Program-made: the position numbers and the translations under genes
The notes under the pieces: generated by a model
The model's database searches: none
What the model saw: the letters and a program-made list of their open reading frames with translations, nothing else
What the model was told of the DNA's origin: nothing
Assembly: GCA_013202335.1 (NCBI GenBank)
Contig: JABMQR010000233.1
Coordinates: 1 to 56,407, forward strand
Reading direction: 5' to 3'
Source of the DNA: Bacteroidota bacterium
GTDB taxonomy: Bacteria; Spirochaetota; Spirochaetia; JABMQR01
Length of the DNA stretch: 56,407 nucleotides
Shown here: piece by piece, positions 42,045 to 50,039 of the stretch
Position numbering within the stretch: the stretch's first letter is position 1
How the letters are laid out: every line of letters begins with the position of its first letter

Positions 42045-43880
42045 ATGGCTACATCTTTTAAAGGCGGATATTTTGGAAGACTCTTACGGGTTAACCTTAC
42101 TGAAAAAACGCAATCAATTGAAGAAATACCTGATGTATGGATAGAAAAACTGTTAGGCGGCCGGGGTATTGGTGCAAAAATCTACTACGATGAAATAGGT
42201 TCGGAAATAAAACCATTTGATGAAGAAAACAAGATAATTCTCATGGCGGGACCTCTTACCGGACTCCCTTTGCCTGCTGCAACGAAATTTCAGCTCGCAA
42301 CAAAATCACCGGAAACCGGAGGCTATCTCTGCTCAAACTGCAGTGGAAAAGTGGGAACACATCTAAAGCACTGCGGCTTCGACGGTATGATCATTGAGGG
42401 AAAGGCTGATGACTGGACCTATATTACGGTAAAAGAGGGTAAAGTTGCTTTTGAAGATGCATCTGCTCTAAAGGGAAAACAAACCGTGGAATCACTGGAA
42501 ATCCTGTACGAAGCAGTGGGCAGTAAGCAGGCGGGAGCTCTTACCATAGGCCCTGCTGCGGAAAACCTGGTAAAAATCTCTTATGTGTGTGTAGATCAAA
42601 GAGCTTTCGGAAGAGGCGGAGCGGGCGCAGTGTTCGGATCCAAGAAACTCAAAGGTCTCGTAGTGTATGGAACCGGTGATATTCCTGTGGCGGATATAAA
42701 GAAAGTGAACGAAATCCGCAGCGGTGCATATAAGAATTTGAAGGAGACCCGTGCTAATCACACTAAATACGGGACTGCTCAATATATTCAGCCTATAAAT
42801 GAACTGGGGTGTATGCCTACCCGAAATTTTCAGACAACTTACTTCGAGGGTATCAACACGATAGATCATCTTACGATATTCGATAATTACAAAACCGGTA
42901 ATGCAGCATGTAACCGGTGTCCGGTAGCCTGCGGAACAAATACAGAAGTGAAAGCTGGACCCTACAAAGGGGCTAAAGCGAGAACGGAGTTTGAGAGTAT
43001 CGGACTTTTAGGTCCGAACTGCGGGATTGATGATTTCGGTGCAATAATAGCAGCGAACCAGCTGTGCGACGAGATTGGCCTGGACACCATGTCCGGTGCC
43101 AATATGGTAGCTCTTGCCATGGAGCTTTTTGAACGGGGTCTTATAACCAAAGAAGATACACTGGGAATCGATTGCCGGTTCGGTAACAGTCAGGCTCTGC
43201 TGGATATGCTTACCCTTATAGCAGAGAGAAGAGGTATTGGAGACCTTCTGGCAGAAGGGATGAAAGGGGTGGAATTAGCCCGGCCTGAGTGGAAACCGTA
43301 TCTTGTACATGTGAAGGGAATGTCTCCTGCTGCATATGATCCGAGAGGTTTCTACGGCAATGCCCTGACCTACGGCACATCTGTTCGGGGAGCTTGTCAC
43401 AACGTTGGCGGGTGGACCATTCGGGCAGAACTGCAGAGTGGTCAGTACGATCGATTTGCCCTTGAAGGAAAAGGAACTCTGGTGCGTACTATCCAGGACA
43501 ACCGGGCATATGTGGACAGTCTGGGTATCTGTACGGTAGTCAGGGGTTCTATGGAATTTTCAGACAATCCCAAAGGTGAAACGATGGAAGCAGCGACAGG
43601 ATACCCGTTTACAAATCAGCTTTTGGAAATAGGTTCCAGAATCTACTCCCTGGAAAGGATGATAATCAATAGAGAGGGGATGACCAGGAAAGGTGATATG
43701 CTTCCAGACAGATTCCTGAAAGAGGCAGTCCCATCAGGACCCATTAAAGGACAGGTTTTAACCGAAGATATGTATAATCAACTACTGGATGATTATTACG
43801 AAGCCAGAGGCTGGGACAGTAATGGAGTTGTTACCGAAGAGACCCGTGAAACTCTGGGACTTATGGAGTTGACTTCATAA
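42045..43880 (+). CDS. aor: Tungsten-containing aldehyde:ferredoxin oxidoreductase
   Basis: A 611-residue cytoplasmic enzyme that oxidises aldehydes to acids with ferredoxin, using a tungsten bis-pterin cofactor. Its length is right for the AOR family. The N-terminal pterin domain begins GGYFGRLLRVNLTEKTQ and contains LLGGRGIGAKIYYDEI near 38. The 4Fe-4S ligands C289, C292 and C296 lie in CNRCPVACG, and the fourth is the Cys in DSLGICTVVRG near 490. GGAGGAAAG precedes the ATG at 42045. It is followed directly by a MoaD-like gene, a known companion for building the pterin dithiolene. Substrate unknown. Confidence 0.95.
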   Translation: MATSFKGGYFGRLLRVNLTEKTQSIEEIPDVWIEKLLGGRGIGAKIYYDEIGSEIKPFDEENKIILMAGPLTGLPLPAATKFQLATKSPETGGYLCSNCSGKVGTHLKHCGFDGMIIEGKADDWTYITVKEGKVAFEDASALKGKQTVESLEILYEAVGSKQAGALTIGPAAENLVKISYVCVDQRAFGRGGAGAVFGSKKLKGLVVYGTGDIPVADIKKVNEIRSGAYKNLKETRANHTKYGTAQYIQPINELGCMPTRNFQTTYFEGINTIDHLTIFDNYKTGNAACNRCPVACGTNTEVKAGPYKGAKARTEFESIGLLGPNCGIDDFGAIIAANQLCDEIGLDTMSGANMVALAMELFERGLITKEDTLGIDCRFGNSQALLDMLTLIAERRGIGDLLAEGMKGVELARPEWKPYLVHVKGMSPAAYDPRGFYGNALTYGTSVRGACHNVGGWTIRAELQSGQYDRFALEGKGTLVRTIQDNRAYVDSLGICTVVRGSMEFSDNPKGETMEAATGYPFTNQLLEIGSRIYSLERMIINREGMTRKGDMLPDRFLKEAVPSGPIKGQVLTEDMYNQLLDDYYEARGWDSNGVVTEETRETLGLMELTS

Positions 43881-43882
43881 AT

Positions 43883-44158
43883 ATGAACGAAGAAATGGAA
43901 GTAACAATTACCATTAAATATCTGGTAACCCTTGCAGGGGAAACCGGGCGGCAAACGGAAGAGGTCTGTTTTCCTGATGGGAGCACACTGCACGATGTTG
44001 CCCGGTATCTGAAAGAAACAAGAAATATTACCCTGCCCAGCCCGCAAATAATGACCATACTAAACGGAATCGGGTGGAATCAGCACCAGGATTCATGGGA
44101 TACACTTATTAAAAATGGTGATACCATACTGCTGTTCCCGCCCTTATCCGGTGGTTGA
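43883..44158 (+). CDS. MoaD/ThiS-family sulfur carrier protein
   Basis: A 91-residue ubiquitin-fold protein ending in the di-glycine LSGG that is needed for thiocarboxylation. Its ILLFPPLSGG end matches MoaD, which donates sulfur to form the pterin cofactor. It starts two bases after the AOR stop codon, so it probably supplies the tungstopterin for AOR. An ATG four codons downstream is an alternative start. Confidence 0.9.
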   Translation: MNEEMEVTITIKYLVTLAGETGRQTEEVCFPDGSTLHDVARYLKETRNITLPSPQIMTILNGIGWNQHQDSWDTLIKNGDTILLFPPLSGG

Positions 44159-44260
44159 GCCAATTTCATAAATCGAAAATTCATAAAATTGGCTTTAGAA
44201 GTTTTTTGATGAATGTTTGTCTTATTGTATCAGAAGAAATTATAAATCATCAAAAACTTC
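44158..44260 (+). terminator. Two nested inverted repeats after the MoaD gene
   Basis: AGCCAATTT at 44158-44166 pairs with AAATTGGCT at 44186-44194, and GAAGTTTTTTGATGA at 44198-44212 pairs, with one bulge, with TCATCAAAAACTTC at 44247-44260. The first begins in the stop codon region and may act as terminator of the AOR operon; the second has a long loop. Confidence 0.45.
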
Positions 44261-44289
44261 ACATATCGAAGTTTGATTTGAATCTAAAA

Positions 44290-44335
44290 AAAGCCGCTGG
44301 CGGGAATGATTAAAACTCCTGCATACAGCGGCTTT
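44290..44335. terminator. Terminator between converging operons
   Basis: AAAGCCGCTG at 44290-44299 pairs perfectly with CAGCGGCTTT at 44326-44335, with an A-run on the left and T-rich bases on the right, so it can stop transcripts from both sides: AOR-MoaD from the left and the 2-hydroxyacid dehydrogenase operon from the right. Confidence 0.75.
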
Positions 44336-44374
44336 GTTTGTATCTACTACATTAGTTATATTAAAAAGCTAATC

Positions 44375-45322
44375 CTATGTCCCGTAATTTTCAAGTACTT
44401 TCAGCAGGTTCTCAATAGCGGCTTTGGTTGCTCTGTGCACACTCTCTTCGGTAAACCCGCCAATATGAGCGGTGAGTATAACATTTGGATGTTTCAGGAG
44501 CGGGGTGAGTTCCGGCGGTTCTGATGCAAAGGCATCAACTGCATATCCGGCTATTTTTCCAGACACGAGGGCTGAAAGCATTGCCTGTTGGTCCACCAGA
44601 GCTGCCCGTGCAGTATTTATTATATAACAACCCTGTTTCATCAAAGCGAGCTCTGTTTCATCAAGCAGGGGTTTTTCTCCAGCCGGGCAGTGCAGAGTTA
44701 CTACATCACTTTTCCGCAGCACATCCTGAACAGGTGCATACTTGAATGATGAAATTTGTTTTTCAAGCTGGTGCATAGGGTAGAGGTCGTATGCAAGTAT
44801 ATTCATACCAAGAGCGGAAGCAAGACGGGCAGTGTGCTGTCCAATCTGTCCTGTCCCCAGTATCCCCATAGTTCTGCCTGAAAGTTCGATACCCAGTTTT
44901 CGTTCCCATCCGCCGGATTTAATAGAATTATTTGCAGCAGGAATATTCCGCAGCAGTGAAAACATCAGACCGATAGCCAATTCTGCAACGCCGCGCGAGT
45001 TTGCCCCGCGGGTAATTTCAACGGCTATTCCCAAATCTTTGGCAGCGTCCATATGAACATTTTCAATACCAACCCCATTACGGCTGATAACCTTGAGGTC
45101 CGGACAAAGTGAGAGCAGTTCTGCTGAGATTTTTTCTACACCGGCAAGGTAACCGACACATCCCGGAAGTGATTCCTTGAGTTCTGCCGGTGTTGGCTGT
45201 TTTCCCGGATAGGGCATCAGCACCTCATAGCCGGCTTCTGTTAATATATCAAGAAGCGGATGACCGTTTAGCGAAAGAGATCTGGGAGTAACCAGAATAG
45301 TTCCCTTGTTTTTATTGACCAT
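44375..45322 (-). CDS. D-isomer 2-hydroxyacid dehydrogenase (phosphoglycerate-dehydrogenase-like)
   Basis: A 315-residue NAD-dependent dehydrogenase that interconverts 2-keto acids and D-2-hydroxyacids. The NAD loop GILGTGQIGQHTARLASALG is near 145, the substrate Arg is in VISRNGVGIENV and NTARAALVD, and the catalytic His is in LTAHIGGFTEES near 285. There is no ACT domain, so it is unlike serine-pathway SerA. The ATG at 45322 shares its A with the stop of the upstream gene (TAATG). It is last in a three-gene operon with a cupin isomerase and a shikimate-dehydrogenase-like protein. Confidence 0.9.
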   Translation of the reverse strand: MVNKNKGTILVTPRSLSLNGHPLLDILTEAGYEVLMPYPGKQPTPAELKESLPGCVGYLAGVEKISAELLSLCPDLKVISRNGVGIENVHMDAAKDLGIAVEITRGANSRGVAELAIGLMFSLLRNIPAANNSIKSGGWERKLGIELSGRTMGILGTGQIGQHTARLASALGMNILAYDLYPMHQLEKQISSFKYAPVQDVLRKSDVVTLHCPAGEKPLLDETELALMKQGCYIINTARAALVDQQAMLSALVSGKIAGYAVDAFASEPPELTPLLKHPNVILTAHIGGFTEESVHRATKAAIENLLKVLENYGT

Positions 45323-45903
45323 TATTTCCACCTTGGGTTGTCAACTACAGCCCATGTTCCTTCCTGTTCTATTACAAGCTTTCTGAATCCCTTTTCTTTG
45401 ATCGAGCCGTAGTCGTGGCCGGCATCGGCACGAAACACATAAAAAGTTACAAGAGTTTCTGTTTGAGAGAGATTTATACTGCGGTGAGCATATCTCCCGG
45501 GAACATAAACCGCCTGCCCGGGACGCATCTCCTTATAGAGTATATCACCTTCCGGACTCTCCATCATCATCATTCCGTATCCTGCCTGACAGTAGTAAAT
45601 TTCTGCGGTATCGAGGATTGTATGAAAATGGCCATTTGTCATATGGTACTCATCTCCTACTTTTCCAGGGTAAACGATGCTGGTTCCGTAGGCAAGATCA
45701 CTGGACTTTTCAGGAACACCAAGGTCGTAAAAGCGATAGATGACATCGTTCCCATCCAGCTCTTTTTGCTGCCTTGTTCCTTCATTAAAGTACATGTTTT
45801 TCATGTCAGAATACCGTCGTTCAAGAACGGGTTTTTCACAATCCGCTAAACCTGTTGCACTGTCAAAGGGAATTGGGGTCTCTACATAGAATGGATGATT
45901 CAT
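45322..45903 (-). CDS. Cupin-type glucose-6-phosphate isomerase
   Basis: A 193-residue protein of the cupin phosphoglucose isomerase family first known from archaea. The metal site motif GHFHTILDTAEIYYCQAG near 91 holds the His, His and Glu ligands, and the second cupin strand motif VYVPGRYAHRSIN near 132 holds the last His. YGTSIVYPGKVGDEYHMTNG also fits the family. AGGAG precedes the ATG. Being next to sugar genes it may isomerise another sugar or sugar acid rather than glucose 6-phosphate. Confidence 0.88.
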   Translation of the reverse strand: MNHPFYVETPIPFDSATGLADCEKPVLERRYSDMKNMYFNEGTRQQKELDGNDVIYRFYDLGVPEKSSDLAYGTSIVYPGKVGDEYHMTNGHFHTILDTAEIYYCQAGYGMMMMESPEGDILYKEMRPGQAVYVPGRYAHRSINLSQTETLVTFYVFRADAGHDYGSIKEKGFRKLVIEQEGTWAVVDNPRWK

Positions 45904-45940
45904 AAGTTCACTCCTGATAAATAATATTTTTGAAATTGCC

Positions 45941-46882
45941 TCACGCAGCTAATTCTAACAATTTATTGAATACCGGTCCGCTGGTAGGGATATCAATATG
46001 GAAAACTTCAGCAATAACACGGGTCCATCCATGAATAAAGTAGATCCAGCCGTCTTCCAGTGTTAAGTTTTTTGTATCCTGCTGAGCCCGGGCCTGATTC
46101 ATGAAGATGAGATCTCCCCGATAGTTAAAATCCCACACTATTCCATTCTCCGGGAAAACGACATTATCTGTCAATGGAGACCCGGGTCGATCTTTACCAA
46201 GACCTGTTGCATTAACCACCATCGATCCGGGTGATAATCTGCATACAATGGCATCATTATCTGTAGGATCGGGAGCAAGTATATACGCAAAATCAATTCC
46301 GGAAGTATCAAGATTTGCATGGATTTCCTGCATCTCTTTTAACCTGGGTTCACTTCTGTTGCTGATAATAATTCTGCCGGGAACATCACCGCCATCTTTT
46401 TTCTTATTTATCAGATAAAGTGTGTGCGCCAGAGAGGAACCTCCGGCCCCGAGAAGGTGCAGATCGGCGTTGCTTTCTCTCCAGTATCCGGGAGCAGTTA
46501 TTGCCTCAAAAGAGAGCCCGCTGGTGATGGGGTCTTTTGCACGCCCCCAGAGCTGGTCTCCTTGTTTAGATATTGAACTTGCCTCATCAAGGAGAGCAGT
46601 ATATTTTCCGAATCCTTCAAAGTGATCTTTGCAGGCCTTAAACAGGTCAATTTTGTGGGTAGTTACCAGTGCTCCCAGTGAAAGTTTGTCACTCTTTATA
46701 AAAGATACGGCTTCCCGGTAGAGTTCGGGAGATGCATGCGGTGTGAAGTCAAATCCCTTAATAACCGCATTTAAGTTAAGATATTCAGCCCATTTTGGGA
46801 AAACTTTCATAATAGAAGAACTTCCGGTGGATACCCCGATAAAATACATTGTTCTTTTTTGTGCAGGTGTATATTTGTTCAT
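45941..46882 (-). CDS. Shikimate dehydrogenase-like protein
   Basis: A 313-residue protein of the shikimate/quinate dehydrogenase fold. It starts with FIGVSTGSSSIMKVFPKWAE, where the Ser pair that binds the acid in shikimate enzymes is replaced by GSSS. VTTHKIDLF near 88 matches the catalytic lysine motif (usually VTxPxK), and the Rossmann loop is LLGAGGSSLAHTLYLI near 145. A VVNATGLGKDRPGSPL segment near 224 corresponds to the conserved NATPLG motif. No other aromatic pathway gene is present, so it probably acts on a polyol or sugar acid. It is first in its operon. Confidence 0.78.
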   Translation of the reverse strand: MNKYTPAQKRTMYFIGVSTGSSSIMKVFPKWAEYLNLNAVIKGFDFTPHASPELYREAVSFIKSDKLSLGALVTTHKIDLFKACKDHFEGFGKYTALLDEASSISKQGDQLWGRAKDPITSGLSFEAITAPGYWRESNADLHLLGAGGSSLAHTLYLINKKKDGGDVPGRIIISNRSEPRLKEMQEIHANLDTSGIDFAYILAPDPTDNDAIVCRLSPGSMVVNATGLGKDRPGSPLTDNVVFPENGIVWDFNYRGDLIFMNQARAQQDTKNLTLEDGWIYFIHGWTRVIAEVFHIDIPTSGPVFNKLLELAA

Positions 46883-46913
46883 AAGCTAATCTCCACTTCA
46901 TAGTATATGCAGA

Positions 46914-46942
46914 AAAATATCTGAAAAAGTATCAGTTGTCAA
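46914..46942 (-). promoter_or_regulatory. Promoter of the shikimate-dehydrogenase-like operon
   Basis: On the minus strand, a perfect TTGACA (46942-46937) is followed after 17 bases by TATTTT (46919-46914), 32 bases before the start codon of the gene. Confidence 0.75.
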
Positions 46943-46992
46943 TGTAAATAACAAAGAAAAATAATAAAAACTACCCAAATGCTAAAAAATAG

Positions 46993-47020
46993 TTGACAAA
47001 TGCTAGCGTTTGGGGATAAC
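46993..47020 (+). promoter_or_regulatory. Promoter with TGCTAGCG operator for the eda operon
   Basis: TTGACA (46993-46998), then AAATGCTAGCGTTT as a 14-bp near-palindrome (46998-47011), and GATAAC at 47015-47020 as -10. A half site AAATGCTA lies 22 bases upstream. The site sits between -35 and -10, so a bound protein would block RNA polymerase. The gap to the ATG at 47117 leaves a leader of about 90 bases. Confidence 0.65.
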
Positions 47021-47116
47021 ATGAGCATAATTCCAAGTAATATTATGGACTTTCCTAAATATTTCTGATTTAAGTATTAGGTATACAAATCTAATAGAAC
47101 CAATGAGGAAAGAGAA

Positions 47117-47749
47117 ATGAAAGTATTTGACGTTATACAAAAAGAGAAGATTGTTCCTGTAGTTAAACTGGAGCATGAAAGCGATGCACTTCCCCTTGCA
47201 GATGCTCTGTTAAAGGGTGGTATTAGAGTAGCCGAGATTACTTTTCGGACCAGTGCTGCTGCCGGGGCAATTAAAACTTTACGGAATGAGCGGCCGGATA
47301 TGCTGGTTGGAGCAGGTACAGTTTTAACAATGGACCAGCTTAGCGAAGCGATCGATGCAGGCGCACAATTTGTGGTTGCTCCCGGATTCAATCCTCGTAT
47401 CGTTGAAGCATGTCTGTCTCAGGGAGTCCCTATGGTTCCCGGAGTAAACAACCCTTCTCACGTTGAGGCTGCAATGGACATGGGTTTGGAAATCCTGAAA
47501 TTTTTCCCTGCAGAGCTGTCCGGGGGAATCCCAATGCTTAAAACCCTTGCAACCGTTTATCCGGTTAAGTTTATGCCTACCGGAGGGTTAAAAGCGACTA
47601 ATATGATTGAATATCTTAAACTTTCAAATGTAATTGCATGCGGCGGCAGCTGGATGGTAAAACCTGATCTTATATCCAGTGGGGATTTTAAAACTATAAC
47701 TGAGCTCTCTTCAGTTGTGCGGGAAACATTAAATAAAGCTTTCAGGTAA
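47117..47749 (+). CDS. eda: KDPG / KHG aldolase
   Basis: Cleaves 2-keto-3-deoxy-6-phosphogluconate to pyruvate and glyceraldehyde 3-phosphate. The protein has 210 residues. The Schiff-base lysine is K128 in LEILKFFPAE, the catalytic Glu is in VAEITFRTSAA near 42, and the phosphate-binding GGLKATNMIEY and ACGGSWMV motifs close the barrel. GAGGAAAGAG precedes the ATG. As the first gene of a polyol-dehydrogenase operon it suggests that the pathway ends in KDPG or a related keto-deoxy sugar acid phosphate. Confidence 0.95.
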   Translation: MKVFDVIQKEKIVPVVKLEHESDALPLADALLKGGIRVAEITFRTSAAAGAIKTLRNERPDMLVGAGTVLTMDQLSEAIDAGAQFVVAPGFNPRIVEACLSQGVPMVPGVNNPSHVEAAMDMGLEILKFFPAELSGGIPMLKTLATVYPVKFMPTGGLKATNMIEYLKLSNVIACGGSWMVKPDLISSGDFKTITELSSVVRETLNKAFR

Positions 47750-47776
47750 GGACGAATCAGCTTAACAGGAGAAAAA

Positions 47777-48796
47777 ATGCAGAGTCTGGTAAATATTTGT
47801 GTAATTGGAAGCGGCCGTGCGGGGATGATTCATGCCCGAAATTTTGCCCGGGCCGTACCGGGAGCCAGACTTACTGCTATGGTTGATCCTGTGGAAGAAG
47901 CTGCAAAAGCGGCCTGCAGTGAATTAGGCATTGATACATATTATCTTGATTACCAGGATGCTCTGGCAGATAAGGATATCGATGGTGTGGTTGTGGTAAC
48001 ACCGACAGCGTATCATCGTGATATAGTAGTTGCTGCTGCATCTGCGGGTAAACATATACTTTGTGAAAAACCCATGGCAATGACCGCCCCTGAATGCAGC
48101 GATATGAACGAAGCGGCGGAAAAACATAAGGTAAAATTGCAGCTGGCGTTTATGCGTCGGTTTGATGAGAGCTTTATGCACGCAAAAGAGCGGATAGATG
48201 CCGGTGAAATCGGGGATGTAGTATCAGTTAAATCCCTCACCCACGGACCGAGTGTCCCAAGACCCTGGATGTATGATCTGGCAAAAAGCAATGGCCCTCT
48301 CGCAGAGGTCAGCAGTCATGATATTGATGCACTGCACTGGTATTCAGGAAGTTATATCAGTGAAGTATATGCGGTAGCCGGAAATTACCGATGCCCTGAT
48401 GCCGTTGATGAGTATCCTGATTTTTATGACAACGTACTTATGAATTGCCGGTTTAGAAATAATGCTATGGGTTTGGTGGATGGCGCCCAGGGTGTGCAGT
48501 ACGGTTACGATTCACGGGTTGAAATTCTGGGAACCAGAGGAATTATTCATGTGGGCAAACAAAATAATTTCAACGTAGTTACGGTATCACTTAATGGAAT
48601 TGGTACCCCCTTTGTTAAGAGCTGGCAGAACCTTTTTCTGGATGCTTACTTCAGGGAGGATGCTCACTTTGTTGATTGTATCCGAAATGACAAAACTCCA
48701 CGTGTTACCGGAAAAGATGGGCTTGAAGCGGTAAAAGTGGTAAATGCGGGGAATCTATCTATCATTGAAAAAAGACCTGTAAGAATAGAGGAGTAG
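47777..48796 (+). CDS. Gfo/Idh/MocA dehydrogenase, inositol 2-dehydrogenase-like
   Basis: A 339-residue NAD-dependent dehydrogenase. The Rossmann loop is GSGRAGMIHARNFARAVPGA near 12-31, the catalytic lysine lies in LCEKPMAM near 94, and EVSSHDIDALHWYSG near 176 has the conserved Asp and His of IolG-type enzymes. Length and motifs fit inositol 2-dehydrogenase, which makes 2-keto-myo-inositol. It lies between eda and a zinc alcohol dehydrogenase, as part of a Thermotoga-like inositol set. The exact substrate needs biochemical proof. Confidence 0.88.
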   Translation: MQSLVNICVIGSGRAGMIHARNFARAVPGARLTAMVDPVEEAAKAACSELGIDTYYLDYQDALADKDIDGVVVVTPTAYHRDIVVAAASAGKHILCEKPMAMTAPECSDMNEAAEKHKVKLQLAFMRRFDESFMHAKERIDAGEIGDVVSVKSLTHGPSVPRPWMYDLAKSNGPLAEVSSHDIDALHWYSGSYISEVYAVAGNYRCPDAVDEYPDFYDNVLMNCRFRNNAMGLVDGAQGVQYGYDSRVEILGTRGIIHVGKQNNFNVVTVSLNGIGTPFVKSWQNLFLDAYFREDAHFVDCIRNDKTPRVTGKDGLEAVKVVNAGNLSIIEKRPVRIEE

Positions 48797-48801
48797 AGAC
48801 G

Positions 48802-49851
48802 ATGAAGAACATGAAAGCAGCACGTTTGTATGGGATAGAGGATATCCGTATTGAACATATACCGGTCCCCAAAATAGCTGATGATGAAGTTCTGCTTCGG
48901 GTGAAAGCATCGTTTATCTGTGGAACCGATGTGAGATTTTACAAAAGCGGCAAGCCGGGTGCCGGTGATGAACCGCTGGTTGCAGGGCATGAAATTGCCG
49001 GAATTATAGAAGAAGTCGGTTCTAAGGTTTCAGAATATCAGGTTGGACAGCGTGTTGGCGTTGCGCCTAATTATGGGTGTGGAGTCTGTGATATATGTAT
49101 AAGCGGCAATACACAAATGTGTAAGCAGTCGGAAGCTCTTGGGGTCTCAGTAGATGGGGGATTCGCTGAGTTTATGAGAGTTCCCGCTGCTGCCGTGCGG
49201 CAGGGGAATATTACCCCAATCGGCGATTCAGTATCATTTGAAGAGGCAGCTCTGGCTGAGCCTTTATCCTGTGTCTATAATGCCTATGAGAAAATTGGTA
49301 TATATCCCGGTGATCATGTGCTGGTAATTGGGGCCGGTCCCATTGGTTTGATGCATGCAAAGGTTGCCATGATGGCAGGTGCGGCAGCAGTATATATTAA
49401 TGATATAAGCAAAGATCGGCTGGAACTGGCTAAAAAACTGTTACCTGAGATTGTAACGATTCATGGAGACAATTTGCAGGAGGAACTCTCTAAATACACC
49501 TCCGGACGTCTGGCTGATCTTGTTATAACTGCAGCCTCGGTACCGGTTATTCAGGAGAATGCTTTCTCACTTGCCGGTATCAATGGCCGGATTATGTTTT
49601 TTGGCGGGCTGCCGAAAGGTCGGTCTGTCGTGCAGCTGGATACAAATGAGATACACTATAAACAGCTCACTGTTGCCGGTACCACAAGACAGAGTCTGCG
49701 TCAGTACCGGGATTGCCTTAAGCTGATTGAAAGCGGCCGGCTTGCAGTATCAGATTTAATTACTGCTGCAGCGACGCTTGATGATATAAATACGGTAATA
49801 GCTGATGTTGCTGCCGGGAATGGGCTGAAAAGTGCCATTACATTCTCATGA
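48802..49851 (+). CDS. Zinc-dependent alcohol dehydrogenase (sorbitol dehydrogenase / IolM-like)
   Basis: A 349-residue medium-chain dehydrogenase. The catalytic zinc ligands are the Cys of FICGTDVRF near 40 and H64-E65 in AGHEIAG; the structural zinc is held by four Cys in GCGVCDICISGNTQMC near 90-105. The NAD loop is VIGAGPIGLMHAKVAMMAGA near 175. It starts five bases after the IolG-like gene. In Thermotoga inositol use, a similar enzyme (IolM) oxidises 2-keto-inositol further to a diketone; that role is inferred here from neighbours. Confidence 0.9.
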   Translation: MKNMKAARLYGIEDIRIEHIPVPKIADDEVLLRVKASFICGTDVRFYKSGKPGAGDEPLVAGHEIAGIIEEVGSKVSEYQVGQRVGVAPNYGCGVCDICISGNTQMCKQSEALGVSVDGGFAEFMRVPAAAVRQGNITPIGDSVSFEEAALAEPLSCVYNAYEKIGIYPGDHVLVIGAGPIGLMHAKVAMMAGAAAVYINDISKDRLELAKKLLPEIVTIHGDNLQEELSKYTSGRLADLVITAASVPVIQENAFSLAGINGRIMFFGGLPKGRSVVQLDTNEIHYKQLTVAGTTRQSLRQYRDCLKLIESGRLAVSDLITAAATLDDINTVIADVAAGNGLKSAITFS

Positions 49852-49853
49852 TG

Positions 49854-49981
49854 ATATGCAATAAAGTGAAGATGGTATTGTAGAGGTTTCAGCTTCTGAA
49901 AAGTGTTATCACCTTATAATGATAATATGTAATAAAGGGTAATGGTAATATAAAGGTTTCAGCTTCTGAAAAGTGTCATCA
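49854..49981 (+). repeat. 70-bp tandem repeat with identical hairpins
   Basis: Two copies, 49854-49911 and 49925-49981, with about 70-base period. Each contains the perfect hairpin TTTCAG-CTT-CTGAAA (49887-49901 and 49957-49971) followed by AAGTG and TATCA/CATCA, and each begins with ATATG-AATAAAG. A partial third copy seems to follow (ACATGCAATAGA at 49983). The repeats fill the gap between the dehydrogenase and kinase genes, so they may tune the second half of the operon. TATAAT at 49915-49920 and TATACT near 50001 are possible -10 boxes. Confidence 0.75.
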
Positions 49982-50039
49982 ACATGCAATAGAAACAGTG
50001 TATACTGAACCAGATCAATATTCCGAAAGGAGATAGTGT

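Noticed and set aside
45415..45849. 144-codon plus-strand frame opposite the cupin isomerase gene
   Set aside because: The minus-strand cupin gene has all metal ligands; the antisense frame shows no family features.
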